Notes under the pieces: generated by a model | What the model was told of the DNA's origin: nothing | The model's input: the letters and a program-made list of their open reading frames with translations, nothing else | Databases searched by the model: none | Made by a program: the position numbers and the translations under genes | Shown here: piece after piece, positions 53,935-63,470 of the stretch | Numbering within the stretch: position 1 is the stretch's first letter | How the letters are laid out: every line of letters begins with the position of its first letter | From: an uncultured Candidatus Actinomarina sp. | GTDB taxonomy: Bacteria > Actinomycetota > Acidimicrobiia > Actinomarinales > Actinomarinaceae | Assembly: GCA_902615855.1 (NCBI GenBank) | Contig: CACMQN010000002.1 | Location: 62,001-126,000, forward strand | Length of the DNA: 64,000 bases | Direction: 5' to 3'

Positions 53935-54830
53935 ATTCACAAGTACAAAAATGGTATGATAAACCAATTTCAAAAATAATTCTTGTAACCATAGCGTTAA
54001 CCTGGGTGCTACCTTATTTCGGATTTGTACTTAGTTCATTTAGACCTGGTGACTCAATAAAAAGAACTTCATGGTGGAATTCTGTAGTCACAGGAGATTT
54101 TATCAGAGAATTTACTTTTGAAAATTATACGGAAATACTTTTTGCAGAAAATTTGAGTAGGTCATTTTTTAATTCATTTGCAGTTACTATTCCTTCTACA
54201 ATTATTCCAATTACTATTGCAGCATTTGCAGCATATGCATTTGCTTTTATCGATTTTAAGGGAAAAGATATAGCTTTTTTATTTGTAGTTGCAATGATGA
54301 TTGTTCCTCTTCAAATGTCGTTAATACCATTAATTAAGTTATTTAGTAAAGGTGCAGTACTATTTGGCGTCACTGTAATTCCTGAACTGAGTATTAACGG
54401 AACTTTCGTTGCAGTTTGGTTCGCTCATACGGGTTTTGGATTACCGTTAGCGACATTTTTATTGAGAGATTTTATGATGGGACTACCAAAAAGTGTGATT
54501 GAATCCGCAAAAATCGACGGTGCATCTCATCTAACTACTTTTTTTCGATTAGCGTTACCTTTGTCAGTTGCTGGTATTGCAGCTTTTGCAACTTTTCAGT
54601 TTTTATGGGTTTATAATGATTTCCTTGTAGCGAATGTGTTTTTAGGTATTCGACCTCAAAATATGGTTGTCACATCACATGTAGCACAATTGGCAGTTGG
54701 AGCTTACGGTGAAGCATGGCATTTAAGAACATCGGGTGCCGTAATTTCTATGATTGTACCTTTAATTGTATTTTTTAGCTTGCAAAGATTTTTTATTCGA
54801 GGACTTATTGGAGGAGCAGTAAAGGGTTGA
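53931..54830 (+). CDS. Carbohydrate ABC transporter permease 2
   Basis: A 299-residue six-helix permease. EAA loop: ESAKIDGASHLTTFFRLALP. C-terminal end shows MIVPLIVFFSLQRFFIRGLI. It overlaps permease 1 by four bases. Together they form the membrane pore; the ATPase is on the opposite strand at 56453. Similar to AglG/MalG. Confidence 0.92.
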   Translation: MNSQVQKWYDKPISKIILVTIALTWVLPYFGFVLSSFRPGDSIKRTSWWNSVVTGDFIREFTFENYTEILFAENLSRSFFNSFAVTIPSTIIPITIAAFAAYAFAFIDFKGKDIAFLFVVAMMIVPLQMSLIPLIKLFSKGAVLFGVTVIPELSINGTFVAVWFAHTGFGLPLATFLLRDFMMGLPKSVIESAKIDGASHLTTFFRLALPLSVAGIAAFATFQFLWVYNDFLVANVFLGIRPQNMVVTSHVAQLAVGAYGEAWHLRTSGAVISMIVPLIVFFSLQRFFIRGLIGGAVKG

Positions 54831-55417
54831 AACCCATAAAAATTACATTATTGATTTTTGTATTTTCATTTTGCTCACTCATTCAAACCTATAATTACGA
54901 ATTCAACATCGAAGATGACCCTAATATTTTTGATGGAAGATTATTAATTAATACAACTGAAAGCTCTTTCTCTAATGACACAATAAATTTAGACATTCAA
55001 CTATTTCCAAATAGTCCTGATGTAATTGAGTATTATATTTTAACTTTTGATATGAAGTTTAGAGAAGACTATGAGAGTGATTTTGATGGAGTTTGCATTG
55101 GTCCAACTTGGGAGAGAAATAAACCTGGTGAGTTAAAAATAATATTAACTAAAGAGAATAATTTTAAGTCAAGAATTGATGGGGACCTTCAAGAAGAGTC
55201 ACTAAGAGATGGATGTAATAACTACATATATTATTTAAGATATTTTGAAGCAGTTCTGTCGAATGATAAGAAAATATTATATGGGGTAGCAACAGATTAT
55301 GCAGAACTTTATCCAGATGCACCTAATTACTGGTTGCTAAATAAAAATAATGAAATTGAAAAAATTGGGTCTACTAACATAAAAAAATATAGTTTAAATT
55401 TTGAGTTGAGCAAATAA
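54827..55417 (+). CDS. Hypothetical exported protein in the sugar operon
   Basis: A 196-residue protein with an N-terminal signal or anchor (ITLLIFVFSFCSLIQTY). The start TTG 54827 overlaps the permease stop. The mature part has two cysteines (DGVCIGPTW and RDGCNNYIYY) and looks beta-rich. No family is recognised. Its place between permease and sugar kinase suggests a role in sugar binding or sensing. Confidence 0.6.
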   Translation: MKPIKITLLIFVFSFCSLIQTYNYEFNIEDDPNIFDGRLLINTTESSFSNDTINLDIQLFPNSPDVIEYYILTFDMKFREDYESDFDGVCIGPTWERNKPGELKIILTKENNFKSRIDGDLQEESLRDGCNNYIYYLRYFEAVLSNDKKILYGVATDYAELYPDAPNYWLLNKNNEIEKIGSTNIKKYSLNFELSK

Positions 55418-56311
55418 ATGAAAATTGGTATTGATTGGGGTGGAACAAAAATCGAGGGTATTTCTATTGACCCTATGAATGGGACAGAATTAAATAGAAT
55501 TCGTGTTGACTCTCCTAAAGAGAATTACGAAGAAATTGTCTCAAAGGTTATCGAAGTAATTAAAGAACTATCAAAAGATTCTAAAAATTTTACAGTTGGT
55601 ATTGGTATGCCTGGATCAATTCATCCTGAAACAAATCTTGTTCAAGTATCAAATACTAAAGCCCTTGAAGGTAAACCAGTAAAATCAGATATTGAAACAA
55701 AGCTAGGATATGAAATAAAGATAGCCAACGATGCTGATTGTTTAGCATTATCAGAGGCTGTGGATGGAGCAGGCAAAGATTACAAAAGTGTTTTTGCAGT
55801 AATTCTTGGCACTGGGGTAGGTGCAGGTTATTCCTACGATAAAAAAATAATAGTTGGTCCAAACAAGCTCACTGGAGAGTGGGGCCAGAACCCTATACCT
55901 GGACCAATGGATGAATACGAAAAAAGTGTAAAAAGACATTGCGGAAGAGTTGGAGCAATTGAAGTGTTTTTATCTGGCCCTGGTCTAGAAAATTATTACG
56001 AGTATAAAACTAAATCAAAAATCCCATCTAGAGAAATAGTTTCTCTCTATCAAAAAAAAGATTCAGTTGCAGGAGAAGTAATGAATGTTTATTTTGAAAG
56101 AATTGCGAGATCATTTAGTTCGTTTGTAAACATTTTAGATCCAGATATTATTGTCTGCGGAGGTGGTATGTCTGAAATTGGTGGAATTTATGATGAAGTT
56201 CCTAAGAGAATAATTCCATATATTGCCTCAAATTTTTTCCTAACACCAATTGTGAAAGCAGCTCACGGCTCTTCAAGCGGTGTTAGAGGAGCAGCGCATT
56301 TATGGAATTAA
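55418..56311 (+). CDS. ROK-family sugar kinase (glucokinase-like)
   Basis: A 297-residue ROK kinase. Phosphate motif KIGIDWGGTKIEGISID, VGIGMPGSIHPETNLV, catalytic aspartate in IKIANDADCLALSEA, and a zinc-site fragment HCGRVGAIEVFLSGPGL. The second zinc cysteine pair of typical ROK proteins (C-x-C-G-x2-GC) is reduced to HCG. It phosphorylates imported hexose. It starts one base after the hypothetical gene. Confidence 0.9.
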   Translation: MKIGIDWGGTKIEGISIDPMNGTELNRIRVDSPKENYEEIVSKVIEVIKELSKDSKNFTVGIGMPGSIHPETNLVQVSNTKALEGKPVKSDIETKLGYEIKIANDADCLALSEAVDGAGKDYKSVFAVILGTGVGAGYSYDKKIIVGPNKLTGEWGQNPIPGPMDEYEKSVKRHCGRVGAIEVFLSGPGLENYYEYKTKSKIPSREIVSLYQKKDSVAGEVMNVYFERIARSFSSFVNILDPDIIVCGGGMSEIGGIYDEVPKRIIPYIASNFFLTPIVKAAHGSSSGVRGAAHLWN

Positions 56312-56452
56312 TAGTAAAGAATTTATTTATCCAATTTTAATTCTTACAGCTACAGTCAATTTATGTAATAGATATATCCAAACAGCTTCTTAATTTCTAT
56401 ATTTTTCAAAAACGATTATTAAAAAAAGAAATTAGATAATAAAAAATATTTT

Positions 56453-57628
56453 TTATAAAGCATCTCCAGTTTCAGGATCAAAGAAATGAAGTTTTGATGG
56501 GTCAATTTTAAGTTCTATTTCTTCTCCCTCGATAACTGTTGAGTTTGGATTTATTCTTGCAATAAATTTTGTATTGTCTCCTAAAACAGAAATATCCTCA
56601 CCTTCATCAGCTAAGATTTCCTCAATTGCTTCAGTTTGAACAGGATTTATATCTTTATAAAAATGAATATATGAATCGGAACCAAGTTGTTCTAAAAGAG
56701 AAACACTTACCTTAATACTTGCTGAATACTCGCTTGTATTTGCATAGTTTCCATCTTCAAAAGCTTCTGGCCTAATACCCATTACAATTTCTTTGTTTTC
56801 ATAGGATTTTAATTTTTCTAACTTATCACCTTTATAATCAATTTGATCATTTCCAAAGTTAAGATTAATTAAGTTCTTCTTCACTCCTACATTTGCATAA
56901 ACAAAGTTCATAGAAGGACTACCAATAAATCCTGCTACAAAAATATTCTTAGGATTTAGATAAATCTCTCTTGGAGTATCAATTTGTTGCAACTCACCTT
57001 TTCTAATCACTGCAACTCTATCACCCATAGTCATTGCTTCAACTTGGTCATGAGTAACATATAAAGTTGTTGTTTGTAATTGTGTGTGAAGCTGTCCCAA
57101 TTCTGCTCTCATTTGTACTCTCAATTTTGCATCTAAGTTTGAAAGTGGTTCATCCATGAGGAACGCTTGAGGATTTCTAACAATAGCTCTACCCATTGCC
57201 ACCCTTTGTCTCTGTCCACCTGATAAAGCTTTTGGTTTTCTGTCTAATAACTCACTTATCTCAAGTGTCTTAGCTGCATCTTTAACTTTTTGATCTATTT
57301 CGTCTTTTGGTAATTTCCTTAGTTTTAGAGAAAAAGCCATATTGTCAAAAACTGACATGTGTGGATACAGCGCATAATTTTGAAAAACCATAGCTATATC
57401 ACGATCTTTTGGAGCTACATCGTTGACAGTTTTGTCGCCAATTGAAATTTCACCTTCAGTTATATCCTCAAGACCTGCAACCATTCTAAGTAGAGTAGTT
57501 TTACCACAACCAGAAGGCCCAACAAGAACTACAAACTCTCCATCATTTATAGTGATATTTACATCTTCCAGTGCTCTTGTGCCATTCGGGTAAATTTTCC
57601 CGGCAGATTTGATATCAATTGCTCCCAT
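56453..57628 (-). CDS. Sugar ABC transporter ATP-binding protein (UgpC/MalK type)
   Basis: A 391-residue ATPase with a C-terminal regulatory (TOBE/OB) domain. Walker A GPSGCGKTTLLRMVAGL, signature LSGGQRQRVAMGRAIV, Walker B FLMDEPLSNLDAKLR, switch VTHDQVEAMTM. It probably energises the two sugar permeases, although it is transcribed separately, convergent to the ROK gene with a 141-base AT-rich gap. Such ATPases can serve several importers. Confidence 0.94.
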   Translation of the reverse strand: MGAIDIKSAGKIYPNGTRALEDVNITINDGEFVVLVGPSGCGKTTLLRMVAGLEDITEGEISIGDKTVNDVAPKDRDIAMVFQNYALYPHMSVFDNMAFSLKLRKLPKDEIDQKVKDAAKTLEISELLDRKPKALSGGQRQRVAMGRAIVRNPQAFLMDEPLSNLDAKLRVQMRAELGQLHTQLQTTTLYVTHDQVEAMTMGDRVAVIRKGELQQIDTPREIYLNPKNIFVAGFIGSPSMNFVYANVGVKKNLINLNFGNDQIDYKGDKLEKLKSYENKEIVMGIRPEAFEDGNYANTSEYSASIKVSVSLLEQLGSDSYIHFYKDINPVQTEAIEEILADEGEDISVLGDNTKFIARINPNSTVIEGEEIELKIDPSKLHFFDPETGDAL

Positions 57629-57691
57629 ACAAAAGTAATTTTAACCATATAATTTTCAATTTAAAAATGAATTCAATCTTATAATATTTTT

Positions 57692-59167
57692 ATGATTGAA
57701 GTGCCAATAAATAGAATAACAACACTTAATGATGATCAACCAAATATGGATGCTCCTTATGTTCTTTATTGGATGATTGCATTCAGAAGAGTAAATTATA
57801 ACTTTTCTCTCCAACGTGCAATTGAATGGGCAAACAAACTCTCAAAACCTTTACTTATTTTTGAACCTATGACAATTGATTATCCGATGGCAAGCATTAG
57901 ATTTCACAAATTTGCTATTGAAGGGATGCAAGATATTCAAAAACAAACTGAAAAATCTAAAGCCTTTTATTTTCCTTATGTTGAAGAAAAAAAAGGGGCT
58001 GCTGACAAATTATTAACTGAGTTAGCAAAAAACGCTGCAGTTGTAATTACGGATGATTATCCAACTTATTTTGTTCCTCAAATGACAGCAGAAGCAAAGG
58101 GGAGTATTCAAACAACATATGAATTGGTTGATTCAAATGGCTTACTTCCAATAAGAATTGCAGAAAAAGAATATGTACGTGCTCATGATTTTAGAAGATT
58201 CATGCACAAAAATATTGAAGACTTTTTAGTTGAAGTCCCTGAGAAAAGTCCTCTTGAATATCTAAATTTAAAGTTTGATGAAAAATTATTAGAACCAATT
58301 TTCAAGAAATATGAACTTGTTGATTTTAATAAAGTTAACACTCGAGACTTTTTAAATAACTTAAATGTTGATAAATCTGTAGAGATTAGTGATGTTATTG
58401 GTGGATATAATGCAGCCAAATCAAGATTGGATCTTTTTGCAAAAAAAGGATTTAATGATTACTCAAAACTAAGAAGTCATCCTTCAGAAGATGCAAGTAG
58501 CCAACTTTCACCATATTTTCATTTTGGACACATTTCAACGTATGAAGTCTTTGAAAAAATAATTAGTAATGAGTCCTGGTCAGTTGAGAATATCGATCCA
58601 AATTTTGTAGGTCGTAGAGAAGGATGGTGGGGTGGATCTGCTAATCTTGAAAGTTTTTTTGATGAGCTAATCACTTGGAGAGAGCTTGGATATCATACCT
58701 GTGTAAAACGAGCAAACTATGACCAATATCAATCTTTACCAGACTGGGCAATTAAAACACTAGATGATCATGCCAATGATGAAAGAGAATATATCTATGA
58801 CTTATCAGAATTTACAAACGCTAATACACATGATGAAATTTGGAACGCAGCTCAAAATCAGTTAAAAACTGAAGGTAGAATTCATAATTATTTAAGAATG
58901 TTGTGGGGTAAGAAAATTCTTGAATGGACGCCTAATCCACAAATTGCACTTTCCTATTTGATAGATTTAAATGATCGTTTTGCCTTAGACGGAAGAGATC
59001 CAAATTCATACTCAGGAGTATTTTGGATATTAGGAAGATATGACAGAGCATGGGGTCCAGAGAGGCCAATTTATGGAAAAATTAGGTATATGACCTCAAA
59101 ATCTACAGCGACAAAGTTTAATTTGAAACCATATTTAGAAAAATGGTCTGTCGGATCCACTGTTTAA
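57692..59167 (+). CDS. Deoxyribodipyrimidine photolyase, class II-like
   Basis: A 491-residue photolyase that repairs UV dimers with blue light and FAD. Class II marks: the N-terminal PYVLYWMIAFRRVNYNFSLQ, RAHDFRRFMHKNI, SPYFHFGHISTYEVFEKI, FFDELITWRELGYHTC and the end GPERPIYGKIRYMTSKS. It lies directly upstream of the rhodopsin gene in the same direction, with a separate likely rhodopsin promoter between. The length is normal. Confidence 0.87.
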   Translation: MIEVPINRITTLNDDQPNMDAPYVLYWMIAFRRVNYNFSLQRAIEWANKLSKPLLIFEPMTIDYPMASIRFHKFAIEGMQDIQKQTEKSKAFYFPYVEEKKGAADKLLTELAKNAAVVITDDYPTYFVPQMTAEAKGSIQTTYELVDSNGLLPIRIAEKEYVRAHDFRRFMHKNIEDFLVEVPEKSPLEYLNLKFDEKLLEPIFKKYELVDFNKVNTRDFLNNLNVDKSVEISDVIGGYNAAKSRLDLFAKKGFNDYSKLRSHPSEDASSQLSPYFHFGHISTYEVFEKIISNESWSVENIDPNFVGRREGWWGGSANLESFFDELITWRELGYHTCVKRANYDQYQSLPDWAIKTLDDHANDEREYIYDLSEFTNANTHDEIWNAAQNQLKTEGRIHNYLRMLWGKKILEWTPNPQIALSYLIDLNDRFALDGRDPNSYSGVFWILGRYDRAWGPERPIYGKIRYMTSKSTATKFNLKPYLEKWSVGSTV

Positions 59168-59254
59168 TTACTATTTTTTAAAAATAAAGTTACAAAATTT
59201 ATTAAAAAATTTTCAAATTATTTTAATAATTTCACAAGAATGGTACATTTGTGA

Positions 59255-59269
59255 TGTGAACGTTTCACA
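59255..59269. promoter_or_regulatory. Inverted repeat in the rhodopsin leader region
   Basis: TGTGAA-CGT-TTCACA, six-base arms around three bases, lies about 10 bases before the ribosome site AAAGGAG (59279-59285). It could be a regulator binding site or an mRNA leader hairpin. I see no convincing -35/-10 pair with confidence in this AT-rich gap. Confidence 0.4.
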
Positions 59270-59296
59270 TTAAAGAAAAAAAGGAGTACTTCTAAA

Positions 59297-59959
59297 ATGG
59301 AAGAACTAACATACCGACTTTTCATGGTGGCAACTGTGGGAATGCTTGCAGGAACAGTATTTTTACTTGCTTCATCAAGAGAAGTTAAACCAGAACACAG
59401 ACGTGGTGTTTATATTTCAGCACTTGTCTGTGGTATTGCATGGTATCACTATCAAAAGATGGGTGCATCTTGGGAAAGTGGAGCATACGATACAGGGTTA
59501 AGATACGTTGACTGGGTCTTAACTGTTCCTTTGATGTTCGTCGAAGTCCTTGCAGTTACAAGAAAGGGTGCCGCATACAATGAGGCAGTCCGTAACTGGG
59601 GAATTGCAGCAACAGTAATGATTGGTGCAGGATACTACGGTGAAACATCAGCAGCAGGAAGCAACGAATATTGGACAGGTTTCGTAATTGCTATGGCAAC
59701 TTACGTCTGGCTAATGAGAAATCTTCAAGCTGAAGGAGAAGGTCTTAAAGGTGATGAAGCAGCAGCTTTTGAAAATATTAAGAACCTAATCCTTGTAGGT
59801 TGGATAATTTATCCTTTGGGATACATTGCACCTGTAGTAGGAGACTTTGATGCTATTAGAGAAGTTCTATACACAGTCGCTGACATAATTAATAAGGTCG
59901 GACTTGGTGTACTAGTACTACAAATGGCTCGAGTTAAGTCAGGAGAAAAAGTTTCGTAA
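59297..59959 (+). CDS. Proton-pumping rhodopsin, marine actinobacterial type, green-type tuning residue
   Basis: A 220-residue, seven-helix light-driven proton pump. Helix C reads RYVDWVLTVPLMFVEVL: D72 is the proton acceptor, M80 sits at the colour-tuning site (Met is green-type), E83 is the proton donor. The retinal lysine is K200 in VADIINKVGLG. Helices B and F show GIAWYHYQKM and GWIIYPLGYIAP. The sequence matches the marine actinobacterial clade as I know it. SD AAAGGAG, strong terminator and rich codon use point to high expression. No retinal synthesis genes are in the window. Confidence 0.95.
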   Translation: MEELTYRLFMVATVGMLAGTVFLLASSREVKPEHRRGVYISALVCGIAWYHYQKMGASWESGAYDTGLRYVDWVLTVPLMFVEVLAVTRKGAAYNEAVRNWGIAATVMIGAGYYGETSAAGSNEYWTGFVIAMATYVWLMRNLQAEGEGLKGDEAAAFENIKNLILVGWIIYPLGYIAPVVGDFDAIREVLYTVADIINKVGLGVLVLQMARVKSGEKVS

Positions 59960-59979
59960 CTTTTTCGAATAAAATTTTA

Positions 59980-60012
59980 ATGATAGGCGACAAATGTCGC
60001 CTATCATTTTTT
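59980..60012 (+). terminator. Rho-independent terminator after rhodopsin
   Basis: ATGATAGGCGACA and TGTCGCCTATCAT form a 13-pair stem with a two-base nominal loop, followed by TTTTTT. It isolates rhodopsin from the DsbB gene. Confidence 0.92.
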
Positions 60013-60030
60013 GTAGGTTAAAATTTCAAT

Positions 60031-60549
60031 ATGGATCTCATAATTTTATTTAATACTTTTTTTGGATTCCTTACTTTCATTGCGTGGGCGTCTACAATTG
60101 CAATGCTTTATCTTTATTTTTCAAAAAAAACTTTTAGTAAATTAATAACTGATCAATTTTTAAACTTTGCTATTTCAGTTGCGGTTTTTAGCTCAATTGG
60201 AAGTATTGTATATTCTGAAGTGGTTGGTTTTATACCATGTAGATTCTGCTGGTATCAAAGATACTTAATGTATCCAATAGCAATTGCATTAATAATCTCA
60301 TTATTTAAAAGGCCTTTTTTTAGAGTTGGTTATATAAGTATCATCGGTGTAGCTATTAGTGCATATCATATTTTTCTCCAAAACGGTGGGGGTGGAGGAG
60401 GAACTTGTGCAGTTGACGTTCCATGTGACATGAAATACGTCGATATTTTTGGTTTTATAAGTATTCCAGTAATGGCAGGGACTGGATTTTTAACGATATT
60501 TGTCGCTTTGTTGTATTATGATTTTTCAAGGAAGGAATTAGTTGAATAA
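60031..60549 (+). CDS. Disulfide bond formation protein B (DsbB/BdbC)
   Basis: A 172-residue four-helix membrane protein. The first redox pair is CRFCWYQRYLMYP; the second is in GGTCAVDVPCDMKYVDIFGF. It moves electrons from thiol oxidases to quinone. Its stop overlaps the thioredoxin-like gene by eight bases, so the two are partners. Confidence 0.92.
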   Translation: MDLIILFNTFFGFLTFIAWASTIAMLYLYFSKKTFSKLITDQFLNFAISVAVFSSIGSIVYSEVVGFIPCRFCWYQRYLMYPIAIALIISLFKRPFFRVGYISIIGVAISAYHIFLQNGGGGGGTCAVDVPCDMKYVDIFGFISIPVMAGTGFLTIFVALLYYDFSRKELVE

Positions 60550-61144
60550 AAACTTTATTATCGCTGGTGCTGTAATTTTGGTGTTAGGCCTCGCAATCGC
60601 CATAGGCGTTACCCTAAGTTCTGAACCTGTTGCTGCTGGATTACCAGAAGGTGAAACCACTGTAACTGGAGATTTACTTCCAGAATTTTCTGGAGAAAAT
60701 GATGACAACATAGCTTTGGGCCTTGCTGCTCCTATATTTTCTGCTCCGAATGAAAACTCTGAGATAGTAACTTTAGAAAAAAATGGTAATGCAAAAGCTT
60801 TATTATTCCTTGCACACTGGTGTGGATATTGTCAAAAAGAAGTGCCAATTGTACAGCGCGTTATTAATACAATAGGCGTTCCCGATGGTGTAGAAGTTAT
60901 TGCAATAGCAACATCCATTGATCGGGGAAGAGAAAACTATCCGCCACAAAAATGGTTAGATGAAGAGGGATGGAGCGAGACACAACTTTATGATCTAGAT
61001 AAAGAAATTGGTAGTGCTTACGGCCTAAATGCATTTCCCTATTGGGTATTTTTAGATAAAGACTTAAATGTAATCGCAAGAAGGACAGGAAATCTTCCAG
61101 AGGAGACAGTAGGCGGTCTTTTACTTCAACTAGCAAATCAATAA
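60542..61144 (+). CDS. Membrane-anchored thioredoxin-like disulfide oxidoreductase (TlpA/DsbA-like)
   Basis: A 200-residue protein with an N-terminal membrane helix (IIAGAVILVLGLAIAIGVTL) and an outward thioredoxin domain with the redox site AHWCGYCQKEVP. The cis-proline region is NAFPYWVFLDK. The start is TTG. Paired with DsbB, it probably makes or reshuffles disulfides, or helps cytochrome c maturation, in the outer space. Terminal part looks complete. Confidence 0.88.
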   Translation: MNKNFIIAGAVILVLGLAIAIGVTLSSEPVAAGLPEGETTVTGDLLPEFSGENDDNIALGLAAPIFSAPNENSEIVTLEKNGNAKALLFLAHWCGYCQKEVPIVQRVINTIGVPDGVEVIAIATSIDRGRENYPPQKWLDEEGWSETQLYDLDKEIGSAYGLNAFPYWVFLDKDLNVIARRTGNLPEETVGGLLLQLANQ

Positions 61145-61242
61145 ATTTTTCTTATTTCTATGTTTAATTTTGATGATTTGATTTGGCTCAACAACGATAA
61201 TTGATGAGGCTGTCCAATCATAATCCACTTATGATATGGAAG

Positions 61243-61872
61243 TTAATGTTGCTTTGTAAATTCTGCTAGATATACAAAATCAAATAAGCCAATTCTTTTA
61301 ATAGTAAGATTTGCGTAATTATTTTTAGACAAATGAACTTCAGGTTGAGGATAAAAATCAAGAGACTTATATAAAAACCTATATTCCTTAAAGTTCGATG
61401 TTATGAGACCAACAAAGTGCAACAAAATATATGTCCCAATTTTATGAATAAGTCTTAACAAAGTATTTTTTGGTCTTGTCATATCTAACAATATAAACTT
61501 ACCTCCAGGCTTGAGTACTCGATAGACTTCACTCATGGCTTTTTCTGTATCATCAACATTTCTCCATACGAAACAACATAAAACATTATCAAATGAATTT
61601 TCATTAAAAGGTAGCTCTTCAACTTTGCCGACAACTTTCTTCTCAAAGTTATTTAATGAGAGCATTTGCTCATCAGGATCAAGTGCTGTTACATCAAAAT
61701 TTTTAAGGTCGTAATATGAAGCTCCAGTTCCACTTCCCAGATCAAGAACATTTCCAGGGTTTAATTTTGCAGCAGCTTGTTTTCGCCATGATTTATCAAA
61801 ACCTAATGTAGTTAATGAATTTATAAAGTCGTAAAATTTATGAATATTAGAAAAATTTGCTGATTCGTTCAA
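61243..61872 (-). CDS. Demethylmenaquinone methyltransferase-like (UbiE/MenG family)
   Basis: A 209-residue SAM methyltransferase. Motif I VLDLGSGTGASYYDL, motif II VTALDPDEQML, then NVLCCFVWRNVDDTEKAMSE, VYRVLKPGGKFILLDMTRP. The pattern fits MenG, last step of menaquinone synthesis. One base after menA, in the same operon. Slightly shorter than usual (230), so a related small-molecule methyltransferase cannot be excluded. Confidence 0.8.
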   Translation of the reverse strand: MNESANFSNIHKFYDFINSLTTLGFDKSWRKQAAAKLNPGNVLDLGSGTGASYYDLKNFDVTALDPDEQMLSLNNFEKKVVGKVEELPFNENSFDNVLCCFVWRNVDDTEKAMSEVYRVLKPGGKFILLDMTRPKNTLLRLIHKIGTYILLHFVGLITSNFKEYRFLYKSLDFYPQPEVHLSKNNYANLTIKRIGLFDFVYLAEFTKQH

Positions 61873-63390
61873 TTAGATGAAATAAGCAACAGCAAGAAGT
61901 ATTCCTGTTAAAAAATGAATTCCAATAGTTGATACATTTACAAGAAGGAGTTCATAGGGCACTTTTTGACGATCTGCTTCAGGATCGTTCCATTTAAGCA
62001 TCCAATCATCCGCCATTTTGAATGCTTTCCATACTAACCCCAATGGAATTAGTGCTATGAATGCATAAACTGTTCCAAAATCAGTAAAGAAACTTAAAAT
62101 ACCTATCAACGCCACAGAGGCAAAAGCCTCAATCATAAATTGTTTGTAAAGGGATAGAGGCTTTTCTAACCTCATCCAGCCATCATTAACAGCTGTTCGA
62201 ACAACCCAAGTGTTCTTACCAACAGCAGCATCAGAAGGGGCGTCTTGGAATTGATTTATCCAAACGATAAGCATTACTAACAATGCAATTGGTACTGATG
62301 CAATTGAAGCTTCTGCCCAGTTCCAAAGAGACAAATCATTATTATGTATTGGTGCAGTAAGAACATAATGTGCACCCATTACCATTACAGGGCCAAAACC
62401 TAAAGCTATTGCGATTTCTCCAAAACCCTTATATCCAAGCCTTATGGGATCACCCGTATACCCTAGTGCTAAAAAGGTTCCAATTATTCCAGTCCAAAGA
62501 ATTGGTGTGTTGCCAAAAACAAAACCACTAATTTGTTGGTTAATATATAAGCCAATAATAACTGTTCCAATAATACTCACCAATGCAGTTAGAAGTACTT
62601 GCCCAGGAGTCATTAAACCAACCTGAATTACTCTACTTCCTCCATTAAAAGGACTTGCGACTTTATTTATCTCATCAGCATTTGAAGTATGATCAAAATA
62701 ATCATTTGATGCATTTGTTGCTATCTGTGCAAGACAGGCACCACCTAACACAAGCCAAAACATATTCCATGACCACGCACTGTTTAAATTTTCTGATTTT
62801 AGATCACTCCATGCCACTGACGCACCAATCAATATTGGTGCAATAGTAGCTGTTAGAAAGGGGGCTCTAACAGTACGTAGCCACAGTCCAACTCTTTTTA
62901 ACGCTAATTTAAAAGCGAACTTCACAGCCGAAGTTCTATTAGCTGGATATGTTTTCCACTCAAATTGCTCTTCCTGATAAAAGTCGACATATTTTACAGT
63001 TGTTGGTTTGATTCTGTAATAACCAACAACATCATTTTTCTTTAAAAATTCATCTTCCATATATTCTTTAAAAGCTTCAGTAGTTGAGAGAACCATTTCA
63101 TAAGCTTTTTCTTTTTCATCCTCATCTTTGATTTTGTAACATTCTCCATCTATTTGTAAACCCCTAATGCCTTCTTGTCCTTTTGGCCATATGACAACAT
63201 GAACTCTTGGATTTAGACGGATTTGTTCAGCTTTTCTTGTTGGATTAAATGTGAAGAATACAAGATCTTCTCCATCCCGAGCATAGAAAACTGAAGCACC
63301 AGATGAGTTTCCACCAACACTTGTCGCTATAAACATTCTGTCAGCGGAATCTAAAACATCTTCAATTTTTTTATCTAATACATCGTTCAT
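61873..63390 (-). CDS. menA: MenA-type prenyltransferase fused to N-terminal flavin-binding split-barrel domain
   Basis: From ATG 63390 the product has 505 residues. Residues about 1-150 form a pyridoxamine-phosphate-oxidase-like split barrel (MFIATSVGGNSSGASVFYAR; VFFTFNPTRKAEQIRLNPRV). Residues about 175-505 form a UbiA prenyltransferase with the first metal motif NASNDYFDHTSNADE and a second in NQFQDAPSDAAVGKN, eight to nine helices. MenA attaches the prenyl chain to 1,4-dihydroxy-2-naphthoate. The ORF track start at 63426 adds 12 residues. The split barrel might bind FMN or F420; the fusion is not usual for MenA. Confidence 0.86.
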   Translation of the reverse strand: MNDVLDKKIEDVLDSADRMFIATSVGGNSSGASVFYARDGEDLVFFTFNPTRKAEQIRLNPRVHVVIWPKGQEGIRGLQIDGECYKIKDEDEKEKAYEMVLSTTEAFKEYMEDEFLKKNDVVGYYRIKPTTVKYVDFYQEEQFEWKTYPANRTSAVKFAFKLALKRVGLWLRTVRAPFLTATIAPILIGASVAWSDLKSENLNSAWSWNMFWLVLGGACLAQIATNASNDYFDHTSNADEINKVASPFNGGSRVIQVGLMTPGQVLLTALVSIIGTVIIGLYINQQISGFVFGNTPILWTGIIGTFLALGYTGDPIRLGYKGFGEIAIALGFGPVMVMGAHYVLTAPIHNNDLSLWNWAEASIASVPIALLVMLIVWINQFQDAPSDAAVGKNTWVVRTAVNDGWMRLEKPLSLYKQFMIEAFASVALIGILSFFTDFGTVYAFIALIPLGLVWKAFKMADDWMLKWNDPEADRQKVPYELLLVNVSTIGIHFLTGILLAVAYFI

Positions 63391-63470
63391 TAATTTGAAC
63401 TCTAATATGCTTGTGAAATAATACACAAAGTCCTTAGTGTTTATTTCTTAGGCATTTATTATTAAAAAGT

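Noticed and set aside
56312-56452. Terminator between the convergent ROK kinase and ATPase genes
   Set aside because: Only weak AT-only inverted repeats are visible; no GC-containing stem followed by a T-run.
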